Below the pieces are notes generated by a model. It was not told the origin of the DNA. It was given only the letters and a program-made list of their open reading frames with translations, and searched no databases. A DNA stretch of 64,000 nucleotides from contig CM055316.2 in NCBI GenBank assembly GCA_029255685.2, positions 69,393,237 to 69,457,236 of the forward strand, read 5' to 3'. The DNA is from Silene conica. Taxonomy: Eukaryota; Streptophyta; Magnoliopsida; Caryophyllales; Caryophyllaceae. A program made the position numbers and the translations under genes. Of this stretch, positions 47,549 to 59,816 are shown piece by piece. Each line of letters opens with the position of its first letter. The first letter of the stretch is position 1.

Positions 47549-49053
47549 TTAACACTATTCATGTGGCCTCCTTTCTCCACTAACTCATTTATATCCATTT
47601 TATCTCACAAAATATCCGTCACAAATGGTAACCCGTCACGAGCAAGACTTACTAATTATCTAGAGGAATAACATCTTTTTTTTTTCCATATATCCATATG
47701 GTAGTATTTTACTCATATACCACATCATCACATGGGAGCCTTGGTGATTATAAATATTGATAGCCTATAAAATTTAGCTTAAATTAGATACTAACAAATA
47801 AATCATTTTTTTTCGTTTTATATATGTTATATTCACTGTTAACACTTTTACACTCTATTTACATTTCAAAATCTTTACAATATGAAATTAATTCATTATT
47901 GACGTTGTAAATTTAATTATACTCAATAATGCAAATAATAAAGATAACAATAATATTAACGAGAGTAGCGAAGTAACAATAACAACATGAGTAGTGATGT
48001 TAGTCGCATTATTTGTAGCAGGGATAGTAAAATAATAGTACGAAATAACAACAAAATTAGTAGGGAAAATAATAGTTATACAACGACTATAAAGAATTTA
48101 ACAATATAAATTTAATGAGTAGTGATGTAACAATAGTGCGCAACAACGAAAGACAAGTGAATACGTCTCATAATCAAATTCATAAATTTTATATTAATCA
48201 TAGTTTAAAACATGTATTGTAAATTTTAAATTAATGAATTAGACAGTTCAACTCAATTTAATTCTTATATCAAAGAAGGTGGGGCACCAAAAGTGCAAAA
48301 CTATATATATATGCGTATAATGATCAAACTCATTATGCTACACTTATTTCGCAAATTTAGTACATAAATTTAATTTCTAAAAATTAGTAACAACCCCGTG
48401 AATTTCACGGGTGTTACACTAGTATTTTTTAAAGATGATATTTTTTAAATTTATTATATTCGGTTATCTTATTAAATTTAGTGAATTCCGAAATGAGTAA
48501 TTATATTTTCAAATTATATATTATCTTATTGGTTATTTTATTATTTTGAGTGAATCTTTTTTATATTTTTTAAAGAGTTAAAAAATATTATTACAAATAT
48601 TGTATTTTGAAGAATTGTAGTTTTGATTGATTTTTAACCCAATACCACCCATAATTGAAACAAACACAATGTATGAGGTACTAAGTTCCAATCGAATACC
48701 ACCTAGAGGTAGAGGTATAATTCTCGATTTTAAAAACATTCCCACGCGTGAAACAAACACCCCAAAGAGAGCATCTCAATCAATTATTTACCTTTATATT
48801 CTGTAAATTCATGGGAATTGAATCTTATACACTCCATTTTATGATTTGTCCACTCGTTATTTAATAGTCGCCATTTTTCTTTTTCGTTAATATGTTTTGA
48901 CAATGTTTTGTTGTATAATAGGGCAAGGTGAGCAATGGAGATAGTAAGGTCGAAAAGGGAAGAATAGAAGGAAGAATGGAAATAGAGTTAAATGATTATC
49001 AACCGACACAACCAAATCCGGTGCATACACCAAGTCCGCCACCAATTTTATGA
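44754..49053 (+). CDS. PSY-like secreted peptide precursor
   Basis: Three short exons join in phase: 44754-44838, 44934-44992 and 48922-49053. All borders are GT-AG, giving 91 residues. The N-terminus is a strong signal peptide (MALRSLLLLVLLLASSYFVS). The middle is a hydrophilic, Lys/Glu-rich spacer ending EGRMEIELN. The C-terminus is DYQPTQPNPVHTPSPPPIL. This aligns without gaps to the sulfated-tyrosine peptide PSY1 (DYGDPSANPKHDPGVPPS) at D1, Y2, N8, P9, H11, P13, P16 and P17. The Asp before the Tyr is the known requirement for tyrosine sulfation. PSY peptides are secreted signals sensed by leucine-rich-repeat receptor kinases in growth/stress control. Intron 2 is 3.9 kb and filled with mobile elements. 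A second version of exon 3 is at 53904-54032. Family assignment is from motif register only. Confidence 0.75.
45018..45314. mobile_element. Tourist (PIF/Harbinger) MITE in intron 2
   Basis: The 17-bp inverted ends are GGACGCCTTTGGTTGCC and GGCAACCAAACGAAGCC. A TAA target duplication flanks it at 45015-45017 and 45315-45317. It is 297 bp, has no coding capacity, and sits just inside the second intron of the peptide gene. Confidence 0.92.
45318..46327. other. Intron 2 of the peptide gene, unassigned part
   Basis: AT-rich without recognisable frames or terminal repeats. Confidence 0.5.
46328..48422 (+). mobile_element. Helitron in intron 2 of the peptide gene
   Basis: The 5' end TCGTCATTATATATATAAAAG and the next 250 bases match the Helitron at 14027. 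The 3' end has the hairpin CCCGTGA-ATT-TCACGGG (48395-48411), then TGTTACA and CTAG (48419-48422) and a T. The flanking base at the 5' side is not the usual A, so that boundary may be off by several bases. A Mutator-type MITE is nested at 47426-47654. Confidence 0.85.
47426..47654. mobile_element. Mutator-type MITE nested in the Helitron
   Basis: It starts CACAAATTCTCATTTGTGACGG and ends CGAGCAAGACTTACTA. A 9-bp duplication ATTATCTAG flanks it at 47417-47425 and 47655-47663. It contains a CT microsatellite at about 47516-47548. Same family as 5982-6497. Confidence 0.92.
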
Positions 49054-49214
49054 TATGATTATGTTGTCAATAAATATTTGATCTCTTTGAGACGTGGCTT
49101 CTAATAAAATTATTACATATATTATATTGAAGTTGAAGCCGTTAACTTAATCTTTCGCCATGTGTCATTAGGCTAATACTATGTCATGTGTCATTTACTA
49201 AAAATATTAACATG

Positions 49215-49249
<35 letters not shown>

Positions 49250-49891
49250 GTAAATAAAAAGAAAAATAAAAGTTACGTAAAAATTATGTAGAAGCAATCA
49301 CGCACGTAAATTAACAGTCAACATTTAGAAAAACGATGAAACAATATAACATCATTGATTTGAAAAATGGAAATCGAAGTAAAATTAATTACAACTAGTT
49401 CTATTTCTCGTGAAACTTACGGGACATTTTTGTTTAGTGGTATTTGTAATAATGTGATTATATTTTCATTAGTACGTAATTTTGTTGTATATTGTTAAGT
49501 TGTAAATGGATATTTTGCCTTATTTCTTTTGTACTTTATAAGTGTTCAAGTGGTCTTAGTAGTGTGTACATTTTTTTTTAAATACTCTAGTCACGAGAAA
49601 ACATCCCGCAAAAATACAAAATCAAAACATAAGATATTTTTCTCTAAAATGGAGGGAACAAATGCAATAAGACATAACCAATTTCAACAATATCTCAAAT
49701 GTTGATAAACTCGGGTCGAAATTTGTCAAGTAGGTGAAACTTTAAAAATTGATTAGCGCATTTCTTGTTTTCCAGCGCTACTTACATATTTATTCGACCA
49801 CCTTAATTAATATTGTGGGTAATACATATCTAAAGAGAATTTGTAGCTTGATGCATTCGTTTTTTACTAATGGTCAACATTTTAAGCAATA
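48209..49891 (+). repeat. Segmental duplication, copy 1
   Basis: 1683 bp are nearly identical to 53185-54868 by eye (estimated above 95%). The block begins inside the Helitron tail. It includes its hairpin terminus, the end of intron 2, exon 3 of the peptide gene and its 3' flank. It stops about 500 bp inside a minus-strand Helitron. An AAAT microsatellite at 49217-49255 is longer here than in copy 2. Confidence 0.95.
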
Positions 49892-50884
49892 TAGTTGTGA
49901 AATTCAGAAACTTTATATTAATGATCATTGGGCTGCAAATTATTAGTAAATTACTATACGATATTATACATACCCAAAAAGGGAAAAAAGAACTTGTCAA
50001 ACTCCACCAAAGTCACAGTCCCATATCTCGATTTTTAGGAATTTTTTTTGTATCATTCCAATTGACAAAGGATAATTCATTATACTCATTTCTTGCTAAA
50101 TATTCAAAAAATAAAGAAATAAAAATCAATCACAACATAACAGTACTAACTTCTATGAAAAAACTAGTATAGGTGTCACTTACGATTTTGTATAAATTAG
50201 TATAGACTATCCTTCTAAAATCCAAATCAATTAGTCTAAAAAAATTGTACCATGGTATCAATACTAAGCATATGATCATTAGATTAATAAAAAAAGAGAG
50301 ATAAATGAAAATTACACGAGAAAATAACTCAAACGATAAAAAATTGTAAATACTATAGTGTCATGTTGTGATTTGTTAGGACATGAGATGGAAGTTTAAA
50401 AAGAAAATTGGATTTTCAACGCATTGTTTTTCGTTATATTAAAAAAATGAGTTATATGTAAGGTCTTGTAAACTAACTTACATAAAAGGGAGATAAAGAG
50501 AGTGTTTAATTGCAAATAAGTAACGATGAAATGAAAAATATTTAGTTAGCAAACATATGAGCCCAACAGACGAAAATGATGGGTTATGAATATTCTTATG
50601 TTATTATATAGACGATTTTTTCATCACTATGCATGTAAGAATGCGCAATTAATAGAGATATTAAATTTAAAGTTTTAATTTAGTGTCAAAGTATGCAAAG
50701 AGTCATGAAAAATAAAAATTTCAATAATATGTAGGTTTCATATAATTATTACTATTTTATTTTTATAATAATAATATATTATTATTATTATTACTACTAT
50801 TATTATTATGTGGCAAAAAGTTAAGAGGTGACACATGACATTTTAATGGAGGTTCAAAAAGTTTTTTTTATGTTATTATATAGA
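49395..50884 (-). mobile_element. Minus-strand Helitron after the peptide gene
   Basis: On the minus strand it starts TCTATATAATAACATAAAAA at 50884 after an A and ends at CTAG (49395-49398) with a T next. The 3' hairpin is mutated here; the same position in the duplicate (about 54374-54390) keeps a perfect CCCGTGA-GAT-TCACGGG but has lost the CTAG. A second, nested 5'-end-like sequence lies at about 50612. Confidence 0.75.
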
Positions 50885-52019
50885 TAAGGTCCACATAATC
50901 TGCATCTAACTATGGAAATAATCTTCTTTGTCCATAACTGAATGGTAGATGACGAGGTAAGAAAGATTTTCTAAATAAATAGTATGAAATGTATTCTTTC
51001 AATTAAAAGGATATGTATCCACTAAATTCTCGATGAAAATAATTCATGTTTAAAATTTTCCCATTTTATACGCTTATATTTTCTATTATTATATTCATGC
51101 GTAATCTGACCACATCATATATTTTTCAATTTCAGGGGATTTATTGAAAAATTGAACTATCCTTTCCTCTTAAAAGGAGAGAACTTCCCTAAATCAAATG
51201 AATAGTGCAACTTCGCTAGAAAGCAATCGACAATCCAATTTCGATCTACATCATCCATCTCATTTTTCAATCAAATCTTCACCGTCCATTCTATTTTCAA
51301 TCCAATTGATTCTTCAATTTCAATCTCAGCCTTTCATCCAAAATTTTCAATTGAATCTGGGCCCTACATTCATAAATCTACTTTATCCAATTTAAATCTT
51401 AGCCTTTAATTTCATCTTTCGTAGCAAAATCTAGTCTGTCAATATAAGTTTCTGAAGTGATCTCAACCACAAGCTTCATTTAGATATATGATATCAACCG
51501 TCTAAATCGTTTGCAATCAGATCCGTCTACACATCCAAATTGCTAATCTGGGTCGTCCATACAATTCTACCATCTATCTGCAATCTCATACACCCCCGAC
51601 AACTAAAATTCCCCAAAAAAGAGCTCAAGGTTGATGGTAAAAGCCTTCTACCTGCCTACTATCAGCTTCGATCCGTCCCAATTTCGTTGTACTTAATTGG
51701 TGTGGTCAATTAGAGCTTTCATTTGAGGTTACAATTATGTGTTTCGTTGCCGGATTGGGATTAGATATGTCCTTCAATTACACAGGTAATTTAGGATTCT
51801 TAATCTGGAATTAAAGCTTGTTGTTAGCTAATTATGATTAGCTGCGTTATGAAATCTGCCGATTTTGTGGTATGGTTCTGGAATTTACGAAGTATATGGT
51901 AGTCGATCAGGAATTGTCGTTAATTGTTTTTTTATGGGGAACGTTTATCTTTGTTTGGATCTTCAGCAAGACCTTAACTTATTTTGAATTTAAGACTGAT
52001 GCGAGCTAAGTTTGATTTC
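50885..52019. other. AT-rich, partly C/T-rich, unassigned
   Basis: The stretch at 51195-51620 is unusually C/T-rich (TCATCCATCTCATTTTTCAA, TTCACCGTCCATTC) and resembles a transcribed leader. The region after it looks like the start of an intron, but no protein is visible. Confidence 0.4.
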
Positions 52020-53050
52020 CTACTCATGTGATTGTTAATTAATTGCTGAAAATTAACCTTCTATGCGATCCATAGTTGTTCTTCCCATCGCTGTTTATTT
52101 AATCGGTGTTTTTTTTTGCACTCTTTTCGAGTTCCAACCTGCTGTTAGATAACCATGATGTGTCGTTTATAAAATTGTTACTGATTATGGGTTATGGATA
52201 AGGTTCGATAAATCTAACTACGCTCTGCCGTTTATGGAATTACGTTTATTTATTTGTGTTTGTGTGAGTGTTAATTAATTGCTGAAAATTAACCTTTTAT
52301 GCAATCCATAGTTGTTCTTCCCATCGTTGTTTATTCAATCAGTGTTTTTTGCACTCTTTTCGAGGTCTAACGTGCTGTTAGATAACCATGATGTGTTGTT
52401 TATGAAATTCTTACTGATTATGGGTTATGGATAAGGTTCGATAAATCTAACAACGCTTTGCCGTTTATGGAATTACGTTTATTTATTTGTGTTTTTTTTA
52501 ATCGTTTATTAAATTTCTTGAGTTTATAATTAGTAGGACGGCATGTCAACCTTTCTAACACTGTTGCAGCTCGGTTTAACGGTTCTGATTCTGGGTTATG
52601 GATATGGTTCGATAAATCATGTGAGTGTAAAGTCATTTTAAGACTGATGTGAGCTAAGTTTGAGCTCACACTCATGTGAGTGTTAATTAATTGATGAAAA
52701 GTAACCTTCTCTGCGATCCATAGTTGTTCTTCCCATCGATGTTTAATCAATCGGTATTTTTTGCACTTTTTTCGAGTTCCAACATGCTGTTAGATAACTA
52801 TGATGTGCCGTTTATAAAATTCCTACTGATTATGGGTTATGGTTAGGGTTCGATAAATCTAACTACGCTCTGCCGTTTATGGAATTACGTTTATTTATTT
52901 GTGTTTTTTTAAAAATCGTTTATGGAATTTCTTGGGTTTATAATTAGTAAGACGTCATGTCAATCTTTATAGCACTGTTGCAGCTCGGTTTAACGGTTCT
53001 GATACTGGGTTATGGATATGGTTCGATAAATCATGTGAGTGTGAAGTCAT
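52020..53050 (+). repeat. Complex tandem repeat, three or more units
   Basis: A unit with GTTAATTAATTGCTGAAAAT, CCATAGTTGTTCTTCCCATC, GCTGTTAGATAACCATGATG and GGTTCGATAAATC recurs at about 52028, 52268 and 52680. The last units also carry an added module with GCAGCTCGGTTTAACGGTTC. Units differ by a few percent and by insertions. Confidence 0.88.
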
Positions 53051-53184
53051 TGTTGTACAATAACCTTCTCATGTTGGCTGACATTAATATCTTTGGATTC
53101 GTTTGAAGGAGATCACAACATAATGGTATGTATTATGTAACTATGTTATGCCGTTTGAAGGAGATCACAACGTAATGGATTTTC

Positions 53185-54868
53185 AACATGTATTGTAGAT
53201 TTTAAATTAATGAATTAGACAGTTCAACTCAATTTAATTCTTATATCAAAGAAGGTGGGGCACCAAAAGTGCAAAACTATATATATGCGTATAATGATCA
53301 AACTCATTATGCTACACTTTTTTCGCAAATTTAGTACATAAATTTAATTTCTAAAAATTAGTAACAACCCCGTGAATTTCACGGGTGTTACACTAGTGTT
53401 TTTTAAAGATGATATTTTTTAAATTTATTATATTCAGTTATCTTATTAAATTTAGTGAATTCCGAAATGAATAATTATATTTTCAGATTATATATTATCT
53501 TATTGGTTATTTTATTATTTTGAGTGAATCTTTTTTATATTTTTTAAAGAGTTAAAAAATATTATTACAAATATTGTATTTTGAAAATTTGTAGTTTTGA
53601 TTGATTTTTAACCCCATATCACCCATAATTGAAACAAACACAATGTATAAGGTACCAAGTTCCAATCGAATACCACCTAGAGCCTAGAGGTAGAGGTATG
53701 ATTCTCGATTTTAAAAACATTCCCACGCATGAAACAAACACCCCTTAGAGAGCATCTCAGTGAATTATTTACCTTTATGTTCTGTAAATTCATGGGAATT
53801 TGATCTTATACACTCCATTTTGTGATTTTGTCCACTCGTTATTTAATAGTCGACATTTTTCTTTTTCGTTAATATGTTTTGACAATGTTTTGTTGTATAA
53901 TAGGGCAAGGTGAACAATGGAGATAGTAAGGTCGAAAAGGGAAAAATAGAAGGAAGAATGGAAATAGAGATAAATGATTATCAACCGGCACAACCAAATC
54001 CGGTGCATACACCAAGTCCGCCACCAACTTAATGATATGATTATGCTGTCAATAAATATTTGATCTCTTTTGAGACGTGGCTTTTAATAAAATTATTACA
54101 TATATTATATTAAAGTTGAAGTCGTTAGCTTAATCTTTCACCATGTGTCATTAGGCTAATACTATGTCATGTGTCATTTACTAAAACTATTAACATGTAA
54201 ATAAATAAATAAATAAGTAAGTAAATAAAAAGAAAAATAAAAGTTACGTAAAAATTATGTGGAAGCAATCACGTAAATTAACAGTCAACAATTAGAAAAA
54301 CGATGAAACAATATAACATCATTGATTTGAAAAATGGAAATCGAAGTGAAATAAATTACAACTTCTATTTCCCGTGAATCTCACGGGGAGTTTTTGTTTA
54401 GTGGTATTTATAATGATGTGATTACATTTTCATTAGTACGTAATTTTGTTGTGTATTGTTAAGTTGTTAATTGATATTTTTTCCTTCTTTCTTTTGTAGT
54501 TTATAAATGTTCAAGTGGTCTTAGTAGTGTCTACATTTTTATTAAGTACTCTAGTCACGAGAAAACGAATTTGATTTTCGATCCCGCAAAAATAGAAAAC
54601 CCAAGCATAAGATATTTTTCTCTAAAATGGAGGGAACAAATGCAATAAGACATAACCAATTTCAACAATATCTCAAATGTTGACAAACTCGGGTCAAAAT
54701 TTGTCAAGTAGGTGAAACTTGAAAAATCAATTAGCGCATTTCTTATTTTCCAGCACTACTTACATATTTATCGACCACCCTAATTAATATTGTGGGTAAT
54801 ACATATCTAAAGGGTATTTGTAGCTTGATGCATTCGATTTTTACCAATGGTCAACATTTTAAGCAATA
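53185..54868 (+). repeat. Segmental duplication, copy 2
   Basis: Second copy of 48209-49891. It carries only the last about 215 bp of the intron-2 Helitron, which shows that the duplication happened after that Helitron inserted. On the right it ends abruptly at 54868. A minus-strand Helitron-like 3' end (ACCCGTGCA hairpin) follows directly. Confidence 0.95.
53904..54032 (+). CDS. Duplicate terminal exon of the PSY-like gene
   Basis: Preceded by the same TGTATAATAG acceptor as exon 3, this exon is open for 42 codons to a TAA. It encodes GKVNNGDSKVEKGKIEGRME, then IEIN and DYQPAQPNPVHTPSPPPT. Compared with the first copy, Thr5 of the peptide is Ala and the end is one residue shorter. The Asp-Tyr, Asn-Pro, His and Pro positions are all kept, and there is no stop or frameshift. 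It has no upstream signal-peptide exon of its own. It could be used only by long-range splicing from 44992, or not at all. Confidence 0.6.
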   Translation, partial: GKVNNGDSKVEKGKIEGRMEIEINDYQPAQPNPVHTPSPPPT

Positions 54869-56225
54869 CTAATGTGTAACCCGTGCATAAATACACGTGT
54901 ATAATATGAGTCTATGTATAAAAAAAATTATGTAGGTGATAGTTTAATTCAAAAATATAAATATTTAGTTGAAATATGGAAATGTTTAAATAAGTGAATA
55001 TATATGTATAAAATCAATAAATAGTTTAAAAATAGATATTCATTCTTACACCTTAAACATTGAAGACAAAACAAATGTAAAGATAATAAAAGCCCTTAGG
55101 AAATCAAAGGAGGAAGACGACACAGGTAATCTCACCGTCAATGTGAAAAAGTACAATATTACGTTAATACCTGAATGACTCCCATAAACCATGATGTAAG
55201 AGGTCGGAGATAGTCAATTTTACAGTTGCATTAACAAAACAAAGAGATTGTTTCTGAATGATAATCCGGAAATAAAAACAGAGATGATTCAAATCATTAT
55301 TCCTTCATCCTAAAAAGAATCTAGTTTAAAATAGTTATTTTTCTATATTTCGTCCAAAATCAAAGGATTAATAAGACCGACTCCCTCAAATACAACAATA
55401 TCAAACATATTAGTACAATTCTAAATATAAATATCAACTGAATGTTGTAAATGTTGTACGATACAGGCCCACTCCTAGTACTAAAATCAAAGAATTAAAG
55501 AGCTCATTTTAATCACACCATATCCAATCTCGTTGTATTTGTGACTTCAAATTGAAATTGAACTTTGACACCCTTGTTGTTTCCCTGGATGCAAATACCA
55601 AATTTTAATATAGTGTAACATTCATACTTTCTAATTCTGAGATAATTTGCATTTTTAGCATTGCTTATGCAGTAGCATATTCTTGAAAGTTCCAGGGTTT
55701 ATTAGATTTTAAATAATCTATCAAGTCTCATTTAATGTGTCCTAGGAAATCTGTTAAGTCTCATCCATGGAGCGCACTCGAGGTGCGCGTTTTCAAACTA
55801 AGACGGAGTATACAAAATTCGAGCCCTCCAATATGTTTTCCATGCGTTGATCACTGGCCTAATGACAATGTATTAGCTAATTTGGTAAGGTGAAACAAAT
55901 TAAAATATACGGAATAATAAAATTTAGAACATATTATTCCGTCTCATTATTCCTTTGAATTGACCTATTTGTTCAAAATACACATCAGAAATTTTGAAAA
56001 ATGGAATGATTTAGAGTCAGAAGGTGTATGCCTTAAAATAGTAGTCTCACAATGATTAAATTGTTATGAAATATCTTTATGGATGTCCATATATTATTAT
56101 ATCTTTAGGATATATTATGTTACCTACATACCATGGACTCTTGTACTATATATACTCTCTCCCTATGAATAAAATATAATCCTATTCTAGTCTCTTATTC
56201 TCTCTACAATCCCATATTATTCACA
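54869..56225. other. Helitron-like 3' end and AT-rich DNA up to a Copia LTR
   Basis: At 54869-54902 the minus-strand reading ends in an imperfect hairpin, GGGTTACACATTAG, then T, close to a Helitron terminus (TTAG in place of CTRR). Its 5' end was not found. About 56000-56225 looks like the end of a Copia LTR (TATA-like CTATATATACTCTC, polyadenylation-like AATAAAATAT, ending in TTCACA). Confidence 0.5.
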
Positions 56226-57619
56226 ACACGTTATCAGCACGAGTCTCTAACCCTAATTTTTATTAAGCAACGAACAGGTAGTCAGGTATGTTTTAATTAA
56301 TTGGTCATCTACGTACATACTTATCTACGTACATACTTAACGAAAAAAATTAGAATAATCTACGTCCATATGCACCTAAGCTACTCCATATGCTTAATAT
56401 GCTTAACATACTCCACGCATGCTTTCTTTTCCCATTCATATCAATTTGTTTTACGTAAGTATTAATTTGTCATTAATCTTCTATATCTGTTTTATATTTA
56501 TTATTCTAATTTTTCGTTTTCTTTTACATATAGTCTAACCATGTCAAATCTTACAAAACTTGAGTTTGCGGCCTTGGATATCTCGGGAAATAATTATTCG
56601 GAATGGTTTTAGATGCTCAAATGCATCTTAGTGCTTATAGCCTCGAAGACGCTATTAAAAAGGGAATACCGAATCCGTACAAAATAAGACCAAAGCGATG
56701 ATCCTCCTTCGTCGCCATCTCCATGAAGGACTCAAATTTGAGTATTTGACTGTGAAAGATCCTTTGATTTTATGGGAAAATCTAAAGGACAGGTATGACC
56801 ATATTAAAACAGTGATTCTCCCTAAAGCGAGATATGATTGGATACACCTAAGGTTACAGGATTTCAAATCGGTTAATGAATACAATTCAGCCATGTTCAA
56901 AATTATTTCACAATTGGTTTTATGTGGAGAAAAAGTTTCTGACGCGGATATGTTGGAAAAAACATATCAAACATTTCATGGTTCACAATTGCTGCTGTCG
57001 CAGCAATATCGTCAGAGAGGATTTAAAAAATACTCTGAATTAATAGCATGTCTATTGGTTGCTAAACAAAATAATGAAATCCTGTTAAAAAAACCACCAG
57101 TCTCGTCCCACTGGTACTGATCCATTCCCTGAAGTGAATGCGACAAGGTATGATAATAATCATAAATATTCGGGTCACACCAGAAGTTGTGGCCCTAGAG
57201 GTGGACGCGGACGAGGACGAGGATATTATCGAGGTGGTAGAGATGGAAAATTTAAAAGGTCATACTCTAACCAAAGGCATGAACAAAAGGATGGTCCACG
57301 AGACAAGAATAAAAGAGGGGTGGAACATCCATGTCACCGTTGTGGTAGTACAGGTCATTGGGCTCGTGTTTGTCGTACACCTACACATGTCGTGGATCGT
57401 TATAGACAATCTCTGAAAAATAATAAAGGGAAGAATATCGAAGCAAATTTTGCTGTCGAGCCTAAAGAGTCTGAGACGAATTTTGTTAACGGTGATAACA
57501 AGCTACCATTTATGTCTGACAAATTTATGGATTTGGACATCTCAGATTTCATGACCTTTGACTCAAATGGAGAAATTGGCCCTACGATTGGCGAAGGCAG
57601 TGTCCAAAAATTGGACTAG
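56226..57619 (+). pseudogene. Ty1-copia gag remnant
   Basis: A primer-binding-like ACGTTATCAGCACGAG follows the LTR end. From 56541 the frame reads SNLTKLEFAALDISGNNYSE, then WF and a stop caused by a one-base deletion. After two more frame changes come the UBN2-type gag (MILLRRHLHEGLKFEYLTVK, RYDWIHLRLQDFKSVNEY) and a Gly/Arg-rich segment. The zinc knuckle CHRCGSTGHWARVC follows, and the frame ends at 57619. No protease, integrase or RT follows, so the element is a gag-only remnant. No downstream LTR was identified. Confidence 0.85.
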
Positions 57620-57960
57620 ATTTTATTTGTATTGCTTAAGTTATTTATTAAGTTTAATTACTAGTCTTTATTTTATTTTATTTTCGAATAAAAGCAAGTG
57701 TGCGTTCATTAGAAATTACCTTTTTTTTTTCCTCTTTTCGTATTAATTGATGTCAGAATTCATAATAATCTCTCTAGTGTGAACACAAATGTCTCATACT
57801 TTTTGCCTACGTATTGGAGTTGGTCTAATATTTTTTTTTGTTTAAGACTATAAGAGATTGAGATTGAGATTGAATGTAATATTATTGATTTATTTTGCAG
57901 TAGTTACATTGGTACTTATACAATACATATGCATGTTTCACGGCTCTAATTGAGCAATAA
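57620..57960. other. Flank of the Copia remnant
   Basis: AT-rich. No frame; possibly part of the retroelement 3' end. Confidence 0.4.
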
Positions 57961-59780
57961 TCATTATTACTATAAAAGAAGAATGTAATTCTGCTGACGT
58001 GGCGCAATCAGGTTTCAGCGTTTAGTGTTTCGAGCTCTCACATTCACCCTCAGGAATTTTTGTTTTGTAGACCAATCAGAATTACTCATTTATGCCACAT
58101 CATAATAATTTAATAATTTAATAATAATTTAATAATTAAATACAAAAACTCTGATTGTTATCTATCCTAAAGATTCTATTCTATATTTACAAAGTGAAAA
58201 TCCTTCTAAGTTGTCTGACCATATTTGACCAGATTCTATTCTATAATAATTTAAACGTAAAACAAAATTTTATATTAAACGTAATTTATAATTTATAATC
58301 TCGAAAAAAACACATAATTTTCTTAAAAGTCTGGGGGTTATAATTTCCTGTTTATAAATCCTTCTAAGTCGTCCGACCTAAAAATTTTATATTAAACGTA
58401 ATTCATAATTCATAATTTATAATCTCGAAATAAATAGGAATATAGACCAATATTTTTAAATTAATAAAGTTAATAAAATAATAATTAAAAAAGAGTGTGA
58501 TTGTTATTTCAGCACTTATAATTTCAATACAAAGAGTCTGACCGTATTATAATACACCATATAAAATATCTATGCCATAAAAAACGTGTGAAGATAAATA
58601 TTAATGGCATTAGTTACCTAAATAAGCGTAATTCCAGTATGGCCGTGATTTCTATGCCATAATATTCCATAAGCGTAAATATTAATATGCATATTAATTA
58701 TTAATATTCCATAATCTACACCATATCATTTATCCTTATTCTGACTGCATATTACAAATCAAGCATATTAACTAAATTAAGAATTAAATACAAAGAGTTT
58801 GACTGCATATTACAAATCAAGCATATAAACTAAATTAAGAAAATCTTTCCATAATTCCATAAATAAGAACCAAAATAAGAAACTAAGAAACAAAATATTA
58901 TATTCTTTAGGAGATATTCTATAAATAAGAACTAAAATAAGAAAATAAGAAACAAAATATTATATTCTATGCCATAAAAAAACGTGTGAAGATAAAAATC
59001 AAAGGATATGGCATCAATTTAAAAACGTGATCTATTCAGTAAACTATCTATGCAATTCATAAGAAAATCTGACTGCATATTACAAATCAATCATATTAAC
59101 TAAATCATCATCATTATTACTATAAAAGCAAAATGTCGAACTGCATACGTGGCGCAATAATGTTTCACCGTTCACTCTTTCTCGCACTCACATTCACCCT
59201 CACAAAAAACAGTTTTGTAGACCAATCAAAACCCTTAATTTATGTCACGTCATATTTTTTTATGTATTATAATATTATAATATTATTATAATATTAAAAT
59301 AAAATAGTTTAAACCATCATTTCCTAAATTTGCTAAACATTCCACCAAATATTCTTTAAAATCTTCCATAAATATAAATATTGTTCAACTATTTTAAACG
59401 TTTAAACCATCTTTTAAACCATGTAAATCTTTGATTTTATTCCCTAAATCAATCAATATCTATCTATCTAACTATCTATATTATTAAAGGAAGCTTTGTC
59501 CAAGCGATTTTATTGGCTGCTTTTTTCAGTTATTTCTTCTACACAAAACACAACGGTAGTTTCATAAATTAGTAATATCTATCATAAGACTGTAATTAAA
59601 AATAATATCTATCTATTTTATATTAATAAATGATTTTTTTTCGAGCGACAGATACTCCAACTTAAAAATACAAAATTCAACTAAAAATGGCTATTTTTAT
59701 CCTATTCAATCTTAATGCAAATTAAGATTCATAGTAATACATAACAATCAAAGATCAATCTTTTCCCTGCTTCTTCATCC

Positions 59781-59816
<36 letters not shown>

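Noticed and set aside
51198..51395. 65-residue frame in the C/T-rich stretch
   Set aside because: No homology or domain; its position at the start of an apparent leader and the base bias explain it.
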